DNA of 64,000 nucleotides from Firm-04 sp964463355 (GTDB lineage Bacteria; Bacillota; Clostridia; Oscillospirales; Ruminococcaceae), in assembly GCA_964463355.1 (NCBI GenBank), contig CAYXBP010000002.1, positions 1-64,000 on the forward strand, written 5' to 3'. The translations under genes and the position numbers were made by a program. Under the pieces are notes generated by a model that saw nothing but the letters and a program-made list of their open reading frames with translations, had not been told where the DNA came from and ran no database searches. How positions within the stretch are numbered: the stretch's first letter is position 1; the number at the start of each line of letters is the position of its first letter. Positions 25,490 to 33,768 of the stretch are shown here, one piece after another.

Positions 25490-25813
25490 TTAGAACATTC
25501 CATCAAAGAACTCGATGGTGCTTCTTCTCTTCTTGCCGTCCTTACCGGGGGTAGGCTCGGGATTGACGGTTACCACAGCTTTTTTCCAGCTTGCGGTAGT
25601 GCCCTGATAACGGCCGACTCTCTTGGAACGGCCTCGAACGTTCAGGGTGTTCACCTTAGTGACCTGAACATTGAAGAGCTGCTCGACAGCGTTGGCAATT
25701 TCAAGCTTATTAGCGGTCTTTGCAACCTCAAAGGTGTACTTGCCGGTAGGCAGAATGTCCATAGACTGTTCGGTGATAACCGGTCTCAGAATGATATCCT
25801 GCGGTGCTTTCAT
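25490..25813 (-). CDS. rplW: 50S ribosomal protein L23
   Basis: Tunnel-exit protein and docking site for trigger factor and SRP. The 107-residue protein contains IILRPVITEQSMD and the loop KVNTLNVRGRSKRVGRYQGT. Its start overlaps the rplD stop by four bases (ATGA). Confidence 0.96.
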   Translation of the reverse strand: MKAPQDIILRPVITEQSMDILPTGKYTFEVAKTANKLEIANAVEQLFNVQVTKVNTLNVRGRSKRVGRYQGTTASWKKAVVTVNPEPTPGKDGKKRRSTIEFFDGMF

Positions 25814-26436
25814 TTTGCGTACACCTCCTCGATTTTTGCAACGGCATCCTTGCTTACGATGAATGCATCGTAGTTGAGAATGTCATAAACATTGAGCGTG
25901 TTGACAGCTGCGGTTTTTACGCCAGGGATGTTGTTCGCACTGCGATAAACGAGCTTGTCAGCCTCAGCAGTAACGATCAAAGCCTTACCGTTCACGCCCA
26001 AACCGCTCAGCATCTTCACGATAGTCTTTGTTTTGTAATCATCCATTGTCAGGCGATCCACCACGCGAATGGACTCATCCTGCACCTTGGTAGAGAACGC
26101 AGAAAGCATCGCCAGACGGCGCACTTTCTTATTCAAGGTAAAACGATAGCTTCTGGGCTTAGGGCCAAGTGCAACGCCACCGTGATACCACTGGGGTGCG
26201 CGGATAGAACCCTGACGCGCATGACCAGTACCCTTCTGACGATAAGGCTTTCTGCCACCGCCAGCTACCTCTGTACGGGTCAGCGTGGACTGTGTGCCCT
26301 GACGCTGGTTTGCGAGATAATTAACGACACAGGCGTGCATTACAGCCTCATTAGGAGTAATGCCGAACACAGCATCGTTCAACTCGGTTTCGGAAACCTT
26401 CTTGCCTTCCATATCAAATACAGAAACTGTTGCCAT
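25810..26436 (-). CDS. rplD: 50S ribosomal protein L4
   Basis: L4 lines the exit tunnel and in E. coli autoregulates the S10 operon. The 208-residue protein has QRQGTQSTLTRTEVAGGGRK, the loop PYRQKGTGHARQGSIRAPQW and a C-terminal Rossmann-like domain. Whether it regulates the long leader here is unknown. Confidence 0.97.
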   Translation of the reverse strand: MATVSVFDMEGKKVSETELNDAVFGITPNEAVMHACVVNYLANQRQGTQSTLTRTEVAGGGRKPYRQKGTGHARQGSIRAPQWYHGGVALGPKPRSYRFTLNKKVRRLAMLSAFSTKVQDESIRVVDRLTMDDYKTKTIVKMLSGLGVNGKALIVTAEADKLVYRSANNIPGVKTAAVNTLNVYDILNYDAFIVSKDAVAKIEEVYAK

Positions 26437-26453
26437 TTCGATTTCCTCCTTCC

Positions 26454-27089
26454 TTAAGCCTTCTTGATGCTGTTAACAACGGTAACGATGCCGCCCTTAG
26501 GGCCAGGAATCGCGCCGCGGATCGCGATCAAACGATTTTCAGCATCAACGCTGACGATTTCGAGATTCTGAACGGTTACGCTCTCTGCGCCCATATGACC
26601 AGCCAGACCCTTGCCCTTATAGATACGGGAGGGCGAAGAACAAGCGCCCATAGAGCCAGCCTGACGATGAACAGGGCCAGTACCGTGGGTCTCTTTCAGT
26701 CTGTGCTGACCATAACGCTTGATGGGGCCAGCATAGCCCTTACCTTTGCTGGTGCCGCTGACATCAACGATATCACCAACAGAGAAAGTATCCACAGCGA
26801 TGGTGTCGCCCACATTGTAGGTGGAGCAATCATCGAAGCGGAACTCCTTCAAGGTGCGAAGCAGACCGCAATTCGCCTTGTCAAGATGACCCTTACGAGG
26901 CTTATTGACATTGGCTGCCTTGATGGTGCCATAACCGACCTGAACAGCTTCATAGCCGTCATTCTCGATTGTTTTCTTCTGAGTCACAAAGCAGGGACCT
27001 GCTTCAATGACGGTAACCGGTACAACCTTACCGGTCTCATCAAAGATCTGCGTCATGCCGATCTTCTTGCCAATGATGGCTTTTTTCAT
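26454..27089 (-). CDS. rplC: 50S ribosomal protein L3
   Basis: An early-assembly protein near the peptidyl transferase centre. The 211-residue protein from ATG 27089 (AAAGGAGGAA upstream) begins MKKAIIGKKIGMTQIFDETG and includes GTSKGKGYAGPIKRYGQH and the GSMGACSSPSRIYKGKGLAG region. The 23-codon in-frame extension upstream has no ribosome site. Confidence 0.97.
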   Translation of the reverse strand: MKKAIIGKKIGMTQIFDETGKVVPVTVIEAGPCFVTQKKTIENDGYEAVQVGYGTIKAANVNKPRKGHLDKANCGLLRTLKEFRFDDCSTYNVGDTIAVDTFSVGDIVDVSGTSKGKGYAGPIKRYGQHRLKETHGTGPVHRQAGSMGACSSPSRIYKGKGLAGHMGAESVTVQNLEIVSVDAENRLIAIRGAIPGPKGGIVTVVNSIKKA

Positions 27090-27114
27090 GATGAGTTTCC
27101 TCCTTTGGTTATTG

Positions 27115-27167
27115 GTTGACGCTTTTTTGTGTACGTCAACATGACCGACGGCTCGCAAGATGCCGTC
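27115..27167 (-). other. two hairpins in the rpsJ-rplC spacer
   Basis: GTTGACG/CGTCAAC (27115-27121 with 27134-27140) and GACGGC/GCCGTC (27147-27152 with 27162-27167) stand side by side in the 97-base gap between rpsJ and rplC. Neither is followed by a T-run on the minus strand, so they are not obvious terminators; an RNA-processing or protein-binding element is possible. Confidence 0.4.
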
Positions 27168-27186
27168 TGTTTCCCTTACGCTGAAC

Positions 27187-27504
27187 TTACTTCAGCTCCA
27201 TGTCGATATCGACACCAGCGGGAATTTCGAGCTTTGTCAGTGCATCCATCGTTGCCTTTGTAGGACGAATGACATCAATCAGACGCTTGTGTGTTCTAAG
27301 CTCGAACTGTTCGCGGCTATCCTTGTACTTATGCACTGCACGAAGGATGGTCACGACCTCCTTGTCGGTAGGGAGCGGGATGGGACCGGAAACTTTCTGT
27401 GCCCCGCCGCGCTTTGCTGCCTCGACAATTTTTGCCGCTGCAGCATCTACGGTTGCGTGCTCGTAGCCCTTAACCTTGATTCTGAGTTTTTCGCTGCCTG
27501 CCAC
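27187..27504 (-). CDS. rpsJ: 30S ribosomal protein S10
   Basis: First gene of the S10 cluster; the protein also acts in antitermination as NusE. The 105-residue product starts at GTG 27504, seven bases after GGAGGG, and contains SGPIPLPTDKEVVTILRAVH and the ELRTHKRLIDVIRPT loop. The str-operon genes (rpsL, rpsG, fusA, tuf) that often precede it are not in the window. Confidence 0.97.
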   Translation of the reverse strand: MAGSEKLRIKVKGYEHATVDAAAAKIVEAAKRGGAQKVSGPIPLPTDKEVVTILRAVHKYKDSREQFELRTHKRLIDVIRPTKATMDALTKLEIPAGVDIDMELK

Positions 27505-27955
27505 TTGATTACCCTCCTCAAATTATTTTGCCGGGGGCTGTGGAGAAATGACTGTTTTTCGTGTGCCATACCCGTTTCTATGTATGCACGCAACGGAGCA
27601 GCATCTCCTACAACGCTTCCTCGTGTTTCCTGCGCACACTCATAAAAAAACCCGATGCATTCCATTGCCTCGGGGAGTTTTGGACAAGCATGGTTTGTTC
27701 CGGCAGAGCGTGAGCGCCCTTGCCCTACGCGCAAAGTCTCCGCGACCTTCCCGATCTCGACTTCTTTGCTTTGCGGCGCAGTAGGAGGCGCAGCACAAGG
27801 CACTCTTCGTCGAAAAACGCGTGGTTTCGCGTTCTTTGCATTCACACAAACCGTGTTCATATCTCAAATCGCCCGTTTGTCGGACATACTCCGCGTGAAT
27901 TACCGCGCATACCGCGCGCAACCTCACACATCAACGCATATCTTGTGCAATCAGC
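27505..27955 (-). promoter_or_regulatory. about 450-base untranslated leader of the S10-spc-alpha operon
   Basis: Between the promoter at 27962-27990 and the rpsJ ribosome site no convincing ORF exists. About 280 bases into the leader an intrinsic terminator occurs (27645-27675), leaving about 140 bases to rpsJ. The layout fits attenuation control of the operon; no known leader family was recognised. Confidence 0.5.
27645..27675 (-). terminator. intrinsic terminator/attenuator within the S10 operon leader
   Basis: On the minus strand CCCGA-G-GCA (loop ATGGAA) TGC-A-TCGGG forms a stem with one internal mismatch and is followed by seven T. Confidence 0.7.
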
Positions 27956-27961
27956 AGTATT

Positions 27962-27990
27962 AGTATACCATACTTCACTCCAGATTGCAA
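27962..27990 (-). promoter_or_regulatory. promoter of the S10-spc-alpha cluster
   Basis: On the minus strand TTGCAA (27985-27990), a 17-base spacer and extended -10 TGGTATACT (27962-27967 for TATACT). No other strong promoter was seen inside the 16-kb cluster. Confidence 0.75.
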
Positions 27991-28059
27991 GTATCTGGAA
28001 GCTTTTTCAAAAAAAAGTTTCACGAATTTCGCAGCCGTTTTTTGTGCATTTTGACGGTA

Positions 28060-28103
28060 AATCTCCAGTGCTGCGATATTGCAAACCGCAAGCACCAGAG
28101 ATT
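28060..28103 (-). terminator. hairpin downstream of the metY-like gene
   Basis: A long imperfect inverted repeat pairs AATCTC-CA-GTGCTGCG with CGCA-A-GCAC-CA-GAGATT. It lies 34 bases after the stop of the metY-like gene but has only a weak T-rich tail, so termination is inferred. The rest of 27991-28136 shows nothing else. Confidence 0.45.
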
Positions 28104-28136
28104 CACTCGCTATACTATCATATCATCGCGTTCTGT

Positions 28137-29402
28137 TCACTGAATCGCAGCAAACGCCTGATCAATATCTGCAATGATATCCTCAACATTTTCCAATCCA
28201 CAGGAGAAACGAATCATGCCTGCATTGATTCCAGCCGCCTTCAGCTGCTCATCAGTGAGCTGACGGTGCGTTTCGCTGGCAGGATGCAGCACGCATGTGC
28301 GGATATCCGCCACATGAACAACATTGGAAGCAAGCTTCAATGCATCCATGAAATGCATTGCGGTTTCTCTGCCGCCCTTGATCACAAAAGAGATCACGCC
28401 ACTGGCACCATCGGGCAGATAGGTTTTTGCGCGCTCGTAGTAGGGGTCGCTTTCCAGACCAGGATAGGATACCGACTCGACCTCAGGGCGAGATTGGAGG
28501 TGCGCGGCTACGATCTTCGCATTGACACAATACTGCTTCATGCGCAGAGCGAGCGTTTCCAGCCCGAGATTGAGGTAAAACGCATTGGTTGCAGATGGAT
28601 AGCAGCCAAAATCACGCATCAGCTGCATTCTGCACTTGATGATATACGCAGCGTTGCCAAAACTTTCTACATAACGCACACCGTGATAGCTTTCGTCTGG
28701 CTCGGTAAAATCAGGGAACTTGCCGTTTGCCCAATCAAAATTGCCACTGTCGACAATCACGCCGCCGCCCTGTACTGCATGACCATCCATATACTTCGTG
28801 GTGGAGTGAACGACCACATCTGCGCCAAATGCAATTGGACGACAAAGAATCGGCGTAGGGAAGGTATTGTCTACAATCAGCGGGATGCCATTGGAATGTG
28901 CAAAATCAGCAAACTTACGGATATCCAGTACAGACAGTGCCGGATTTGCAAGCGTTTCACCGAATACACAGCGCGTATTGGGCTTGATCGCCTTTTGCAG
29001 TTCTTCAACGCTTGCTTCCTGATCGACAAAAATGCACTCAATGCCAAAGCGTTTAAGAGTCACTGCAAATAGATTCACTGTGCCGCCGTAAATCGTACTT
29101 GCAGAAATAAAGCTATCGCCTGCGGAGCAAACATTCAAAATGGAGAGCAAGCTTGCCGCCTGACCACTGGTGGTACACATAGCTGCCACGCCGCCTTCCA
29201 GTGCTGCAATCTTCTTTTCCACCGCATCCACAGTGGGATTGGCAAAACGAGAGTACATTGGCTCTGTGGGCATATCAAACAAAGCCGCAATATGCTCAGT
29301 GGAATCAAATGCATAGGTCGTGCTTTGTACGATGGGCACCACGCGAGGACCACCGTTTTCGGGGGTATAGCCTGCGTGCAGGCACTGTGTTTCGATTTTC
29401 AT
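28137..29402 (-). CDS. O-acetylhomoserine sulfhydrylase (MetY-like, Cys/Met metabolism PLP enzyme)
   Basis: Likely converts O-acetylhomoserine and sulfide to homocysteine in methionine synthesis. The 421-residue protein has the family start ETQCLHAGYTPENG, VPIVQSTTYAF, the SGQAASLLSIL cofactor loop, VDNTFPTPILCRPIAFGADV and the PLP lysine in VHSTTKYMDGHA. The length and the large insert after the PLP lysine fit the OAH sulfhydrylase branch better than cystathionine gamma-synthase (about 380 residues), but close relatives differ in substrate. It is a single-gene unit from the promoter at 29442; no SAM riboswitch is visible in its short leader. Confidence 0.9.
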   Translation of the reverse strand: MKIETQCLHAGYTPENGGPRVVPIVQSTTYAFDSTEHIAALFDMPTEPMYSRFANPTVDAVEKKIAALEGGVAAMCTTSGQAASLLSILNVCSAGDSFISASTIYGGTVNLFAVTLKRFGIECIFVDQEASVEELQKAIKPNTRCVFGETLANPALSVLDIRKFADFAHSNGIPLIVDNTFPTPILCRPIAFGADVVVHSTTKYMDGHAVQGGGVIVDSGNFDWANGKFPDFTEPDESYHGVRYVESFGNAAYIIKCRMQLMRDFGCYPSATNAFYLNLGLETLALRMKQYCVNAKIVAAHLQSRPEVESVSYPGLESDPYYERAKTYLPDGASGVISFVIKGGRETAMHFMDALKLASNVVHVADIRTCVLHPASETHRQLTDEQLKAAGINAGMIRFSCGLENVEDIIADIDQAFAAIQ

Positions 29403-29441
29403 GTGATCTCATCCTTTCTCACTATCAGTTCTGATGCATAC

Positions 29442-29470
29442 ATTATAATACATCTTTTCGCGATTGTCAA
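29442..29470 (-). promoter_or_regulatory. promoter of the metY-like gene
   Basis: On the minus strand TTGACA (29465-29470), 17-base spacer and TATAAT (29442-29447), a perfect sigma-A consensus. Confidence 0.85.
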
Positions 29471-29547
29471 CTGTTTTCTTACTTGATCGAGCTGCCATAA
29501 TGCGATCACCTGCCAACTGAATATCGCGCATTCTTAGTAGAAAGCAC

Positions 29548-29576
29548 TTGCAATTCTTTTGAAAATATGCTACAAT
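29548..29576 (+). promoter_or_regulatory. promoter of the ydjI-like operon
   Basis: TTGCAA (29548-29553), 17-base spacer and extended -10 TGCTACAAT (TACAAT at 29571-29576). It is divergent from the metY-like promoter about 80 bases away. Confidence 0.75.
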
Positions 29577-29653
29577 AATTGTGGAGTGCTGTTTTTGCAT
29601 CTCCAAGTGAATCAAACAAGAAGTATAAAAACAACATTTCAGGAGGTATTATC

Positions 29654-30802
29654 ATGGGTTTGATACAAGCTGCTGTATCGTCTGTTTCAGGTGCGCTTGC
29701 CGATTCTTGGCTGGAGGTCGTTCAACCCGCAAAAATGGGAATTTCCACCGTTGCCGTAAAGGGCTACCCTGTCAATACAAAGAAAAACAAGCGCAGCGAA
29801 AACGTCATTTCCAACGGCTCCGTCATTCAGGTTGCCGAAAAGCAAGCAATGCTGCTGTTGGACGGCGGTCAGATTGTGGATTACAGCGCATATCCCGGCT
29901 ACTATAAAGTATTTGCAAGTTCTACCCCCTCAATCTTCAATGGTCAGTTGGCGGATTCCGTCAAGGATAGCTTCAATCGTTTCCGTTTCAACGGCATCCC
30001 CTCTGCATCGCAAGAGGTCATGTTCATCAATTTGCAGGAGTTGCGCGGCATCCGGTTTGGTACACGCAACGCATTGCAGTATTTCGATAATTTCTATCAG
30101 GCAGAGTTGTTTGTACGATGCCATGGTACCTACTCCATTCGCATCACCGATCCCGTACTGTTCTATCAGGAAGTGCTGCCGAAGGGCACAGAGCATATTG
30201 ATATCGTAGATGTCAACGAGCAGTTCCTCAACGAGTTCCTCTGCGCACTGCAAACTGCTTTTGGTAAACTCTCTGAGGAGGGCGTGCGTATTTCTTCGCT
30301 GGGTTCCAAATCCATGGAACTCTCTAAGCAAATGGCTGATGTACTGGATGCCGATTGGCGTGCCCAGCGCGGCTTCGAAATCGTAAGTGTCGCCATTGCC
30401 AACATCAGCTACGATGAGGAAAGCAAAAAGCTCATCAATATGCGCAATCAAGGCGCAATGATGCAGGATCCCAATATCCGCAACGCCTATGTACAAAGTG
30501 CTGCTGCACAAGGCTTGCAGGCAGCAGGCTCTAATCCCGCTGGCGCAGGTACTGCATTTATGGGTATGGGCGCAGGCATGGCTGCCATGTCTGGCATCTT
30601 CCAAAGCACACAGCCTGTTCAACAACCCGTGCAGCCTACCGCCAACAATGGCTGGCAGTGCAGCTGCGGTATGTCCAATCAGGGGAATTTCTGCGCAAAC
30701 TGCGGCACAAAACGCCCAGCAGCAAATGGCCCGTGGCAATGCGGCTGTGGTATGACCAATCAGGGCAATTTCTGCTCCAACTGTGGCAAAGCCAGAGGAT
30801 AA
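29654..30802 (+). CDS. SPFH-domain protein with two C-terminal zinc ribbons (YdjI-like)
   Basis: The 382-residue protein has an SPFH/virion-core-like domain (about 1-270) and, after an Ala/Gly/Met-rich stretch and a Gln-rich linker, two nearly identical zinc ribbons: CSCGMSNQGNFCANCG and CGCGMTNQGNFCSNCG. This is the architecture of B. subtilis YdjI, a membrane-associated scaffold protein made with PspA, YdjG and YdjH. Start ATG 29654 follows CAGGAGGTATTATC. It is first in a three-gene operon with a zinc-ribbon membrane protein and a TPM-domain protein. Function in envelope maintenance is inferred. Confidence 0.85.
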   Translation: MGLIQAAVSSVSGALADSWLEVVQPAKMGISTVAVKGYPVNTKKNKRSENVISNGSVIQVAEKQAMLLLDGGQIVDYSAYPGYYKVFASSTPSIFNGQLADSVKDSFNRFRFNGIPSASQEVMFINLQELRGIRFGTRNALQYFDNFYQAELFVRCHGTYSIRITDPVLFYQEVLPKGTEHIDIVDVNEQFLNEFLCALQTAFGKLSEEGVRISSLGSKSMELSKQMADVLDADWRAQRGFEIVSVAIANISYDEESKKLINMRNQGAMMQDPNIRNAYVQSAAAQGLQAAGSNPAGAGTAFMGMGAGMAAMSGIFQSTQPVQQPVQPTANNGWQCSCGMSNQGNFCANCGTKRPAANGPWQCGCGMTNQGNFCSNCGKARG

Positions 30803-30808
30803 TTGCTG

Positions 30809-31873
30809 ATGGAATCTGTTGCATTCAAATGTCCCAACTGCGGTGCGGAACTCGTTTTTTCCGCCGAACAGCAGGATTTCCGTTGCGATTATTGCCAAAG
30901 CAGTTTTACCAAGCAGGAGATGGAACACATTGCTGCCAAACAAGAAGAGAAGCTGGAGAGCGTTACCCCCGAACAGCAACAGGCAACGGAAGAATTCACA
31001 GAAGGCACAGGATACTACCACTGCGAAAGCTGCGGCGCGGAAGTCATGGCGGATGATAATACTGCCGCGACCTTCTGCTACTATTGTCACAGCCCTGTGA
31101 TCTTGCAAGGACGCGTTGCAGGCGAATTTCGCCCCTCCAAAGTGATCCCCTTCCAGCTCGACCGCAATGCGGCACTCAACCAGTTCAAAAATTGGTGCAA
31201 AAAAAAGCATTTTTTGCCCAATGACTTCAACACCGATACCCAAATGGAAAAAATGGTGGGTCTGTATGTTCCCTTCTGGATCACTGACTGTGAAAACTCC
31301 GCAGATATGGAAGCCTTGGGCAAACAGGTAAACAGTTGGACCAGCGGCGACACGCGCATCACCGAAACCAAAGAGTTTGCTGTCAAGCGAAATGCAACAG
31401 TTGTGCTGCGCGGCATCCCCGCCGATGGAGCAAGCCATATCAGTGATGCACTGATGGAGGCACTGGAACCATTCGACTATCAAGGAACGCAGCCCTTTGC
31501 CATGCAGTATCTAAGCGGTTTTTTAGCCGAAAAGTATGATCTGAACATGGCTGCGGTTTTTCCGCGTGTACAAAAGCGTGCCGTACAAGCTTGCGATGCC
31601 CTGCTTCGCTCTTCCGCTACTGGATACAGCTCCCTTTCTGTCACCCATTCTGATATCAAGGTTCTCAGCACCGACTGGCAGTATATGCTGCTGCCCGTAT
31701 GGTTCATGACCTACCGCTACCAAGGCAAAACCTACGAATTTGCCATCAACGGGCAAACGGGAAAATTTGCAGGAGAGCCACCCATTTCTAAATCCAAAAT
31801 GTGGGGGTTCAGCTTGGGAATTGCCGCTGCGGTCGCCATTATCACCACATTGATCGGAGGGTTCTTCTTATGA
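30809..31873 (+). CDS. zinc-ribbon membrane protein (YdjG-like)
   Basis: The 354-residue protein starts with a TFIIB-type zinc ribbon (CPNCGAEL, then CDYCQSSF), followed by a second CxxC pair set (CESCGAEVMADD, CYYCHSP), a long soluble domain and one C-terminal transmembrane helix (WGFSLGIAAAVAIITTLIGG). It corresponds to B. subtilis YdjG. Start ATG 30809 is used; an in-frame TTG two codons earlier has worse spacing. It overlaps the next gene by four bases (ATGA). Confidence 0.8.
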   Translation: MESVAFKCPNCGAELVFSAEQQDFRCDYCQSSFTKQEMEHIAAKQEEKLESVTPEQQQATEEFTEGTGYYHCESCGAEVMADDNTAATFCYYCHSPVILQGRVAGEFRPSKVIPFQLDRNAALNQFKNWCKKKHFLPNDFNTDTQMEKMVGLYVPFWITDCENSADMEALGKQVNSWTSGDTRITETKEFAVKRNATVVLRGIPADGASHISDALMEALEPFDYQGTQPFAMQYLSGFLAEKYDLNMAAVFPRVQKRAVQACDALLRSSATGYSSLSVTHSDIKVLSTDWQYMLLPVWFMTYRYQGKTYEFAINGQTGKFAGEPPISKSKMWGFSLGIAAAVAIITTLIGGFFL

Positions 31874-32793
31874 TAAGAAAGATGTTCCGTCCGCTTATCG
31901 GTGCGCTGGCAGCGGCTGCAACGCTGCTCTCCTGCGGCAGCATCACAGCTTCGGCAGATCGACCATACGAAAACTGCATCCAGAATTGCCGCGTTTACGA
32001 TGCGCAGGGTATTCTGACTGAATCAGAACTGGAACTTGCCAATACACGCCTCATGGAGCTAAGCTATACCATCGATATGTACGTCGCAGTGTATATCTAC
32101 GGCCCAGAAACCAGCTTTTCCAGCGATAACGATGTCATGCGCACTGCCGATGACAACTACGATGCCCTGTTTAATCCCCAATATGGCGTGGATACCGATG
32201 GCATTCTGCTGCTGATTAACAACAGCACCAAGTACGATTATATTTCCACATCAGGCAGGGGGCAGATTTACTTCTATAACGGCGATGAGAATAACCGCGT
32301 GGATGAGATCTTCGACTATATGTGGGATCATCTCCTTGCAGGCGAAACCTATGCCGCCATTGAGGATTTCTGCACAATCACAGAACGCCTGTATCATGCT
32401 GGCCCGCCCGATGAGTATGTATATGTTTACGAACATGACACCAGTCAGTATATATATATGGAGAACGGCGAATTTGTCAAGGCAGATTCTCTGCCATTGT
32501 CGTTCAGGTTCAGTCTGATTCCAGCATTACCTATGGGGCTGATCATCGGTCTGATCGTTTGCTTGGTGTCCAATGCGTGCATCAAGAACAGTTATAAGTT
32601 TACTAAGGCACTGACTCCCACCAATTATATCAGCCAAAATGAAACGAAATTTAATATCAAGGAAGATATGTTTATTCGTCAGTACCGCACCCGCGTGCGT
32701 ATCAATTCTGGCGGTGGTAGTGGCGGCGGCGGTGGAAGCTCGCATCGTTCCAGCGGCGGACATTCCCACGGTGGCGGCGGCAGACACCGTTAA
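31870..32793 (+). CDS. TPM-domain membrane protein (YdjH-like)
   Basis: The 307-residue protein has an N-terminal signal or anchor segment, a TPM domain (about 35-180, with VYDAQGILTESELELANTRL and DTDGILLLINNSTKYDYIST), one transmembrane helix (about 217-240, PALPMGLIIGLIVCLVSNAC) and a C-terminal tail of Gly, Ser and His. TPM domains occur in envelope and photosystem-repair proteins; B. subtilis YdjH is the matching neighbour in the pspA-ydjGHI operon. The start ATG 31870 overlaps the previous stop, and GGAGGG lies just upstream. Confidence 0.85.
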   Translation: MIRKMFRPLIGALAAAATLLSCGSITASADRPYENCIQNCRVYDAQGILTESELELANTRLMELSYTIDMYVAVYIYGPETSFSSDNDVMRTADDNYDALFNPQYGVDTDGILLLINNSTKYDYISTSGRGQIYFYNGDENNRVDEIFDYMWDHLLAGETYAAIEDFCTITERLYHAGPPDEYVYVYEHDTSQYIYMENGEFVKADSLPLSFRFSLIPALPMGLIIGLIVCLVSNACIKNSYKFTKALTPTNYISQNETKFNIKEDMFIRQYRTRVRINSGGGSGGGGGSSHRSSGGHSHGGGGRHR

Positions 32794-32810
32794 TCTCGCA
32801 TAACAGCATA

Positions 32811-32846
32811 AGCCAGCGGCGCAGAACTCTCGCCGTTGGCTTTTTG
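32811..32846 (+). terminator. intrinsic terminator of the ydjI-like operon
   Basis: AGCCAGCGGCG (32811-32821) pairs with CGCCGTTGGCT (32831-32841), one G-T pair, followed by TTTT. Confidence 0.85.
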
Positions 32847-32953
32847 TATACGGCACGCCCTGATGGGTAAAATATGGGTTGCATTGCAAAAAGCAAAGCG
32901 TTAGCGCATTGAAAGCAACCACACAGCTGCCGACGAACTGCCTGCACCGTGTC

Positions 32954-32982
32954 TTGACTTTTTATGCAGTATATGGTAAAAT
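32954..32982 (+). promoter_or_regulatory. promoter of the sufC-sufB operon
   Basis: TTGACT (32954-32959), 17-base spacer and extended -10 TGGTAAAAT (TAAAAT at 32977-32982). Confidence 0.75.
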
Positions 32983-32985
32983 ATG

Positions 32986-33008
32986 ACCGTATGCGACACC
33001 GTATACGG
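32986..33008 (+). promoter_or_regulatory. direct repeat/palindrome at the suf transcription start
   Basis: ACCGTATGCG (32986-32995) is repeated as ACCGTATACG (32998-33007) with 12-bp phasing; the second copy is part of the 10-bp palindrome CCGTATACGG. Position at the start point suggests an operator, possibly for an iron-sulfur or oxidative-stress regulator, but no such regulator is encoded nearby. Confidence 0.4.
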
Positions 33009-33024
33009 AAAGGAGAAATCCATC

Positions 33025-33768
33025 ATGTTACAAATCCAAAATCTACAGTATTCCGTGGCAGCCGATGGCAAACAAACGGGCATTCTGCGCGGAATTGATT
33101 TGACCGTGGAACCAAACCACTTCATGGTCATTACAGGTCCCAACGGCGGCGGCAAAACTACGCTTGCCAAATGCATTATGGGTCTGGTGCAGCCCACGGA
33201 AGGCTCAATTACATGGAATAACACCGACATCACCAAGCTTTCCATCACGCAACGTGCAAAATTGGGTATTCGCTATGGATTCCAGCATCCGCCTCGCTTC
33301 AAAGGTCTTACGGTATGCGATTTGCTGACCGTTGCCGCTGGAAGAACCCTTAGCCACAGCGAAAAGTGCGCTCTGCTGACGCAGGTGGGTCTGTGCGCAA
33401 AAGATTATCTCGACAGGGAAGTGAACACATCTCTCTCAGGCGGTGAAGTCAAGCGTATCGAAATCGCAACCATACTCGCGGGCAACGCAAATCTTATGAT
33501 TTTTGATGAGCCGGAAGCTGGCATCGACCTGTGGAGCTTCTCCCGCTTGACCGAAACCTTTGGCGAATTACGCGATCGCCGCAATGCAACCATTCTGGTA
33601 ATCTCCCATCAGGAGCGCATTCTCTCCATGGCAGATTCCATTCTCATGGTTTCCGATGGCAAAATCAGTGGCAAAGGCACCCCTTCAGAGATCTTGCCGC
33701 TGATCGTAAAAGATACCGTGTTTACCTGTAAAGCACTTGAGTCACAACAGAAAGGAGGCAACCACTGA
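33025..33768 (+). CDS. sufC: Fe-S cluster assembly ATPase SufC
   Basis: ABC-type ATPase that works with SufB on iron-sulfur cluster assembly. The 247-residue protein has Walker A GPNGGGKTT, the SufC-type Q-loop region GFQHPPRFKG, signature LSGGEVKRIE, Walker B LMIFDEPEAGID and the switch His in ISHQER. Start ATG 33025 follows AAAGGAG. The stop overlaps the next start by one base (TGATG). With one SufB-like partner and no SufD, SufS or SufU, this resembles the minimal SufBC (Sms-type) arrangement of anaerobes. Confidence 0.93.
   Translation: MLQIQNLQYSVAADGKQTGILRGIDLTVEPNHFMVITGPNGGGKTTLAKCIMGLVQPTEGSITWNNTDITKLSITQRAKLGIRYGFQHPPRFKGLTVCDLLTVAAGRTLSHSEKCALLTQVGLCAKDYLDREVNTSLSGGEVKRIEIATILAGNANLMIFDEPEAGIDLWSFSRLTETFGELRDRRNATILVISHQERILSMADSILMVSDGKISGKGTPSEILPLIVKDTVFTCKALESQQKGGNH

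Noticed and set aside
27447..27860. 137-codon minus-strand frame in the S10 leader
   Set aside because: It is interrupted functionally by the leader terminator, overlaps rpsJ, has no ribosome site and no protein-like pattern.
29402..29470. SAM riboswitch or T-box before the metY-like gene
   Set aside because: The promoter lies about 40 bases from the start codon, leaving no room for such an element.
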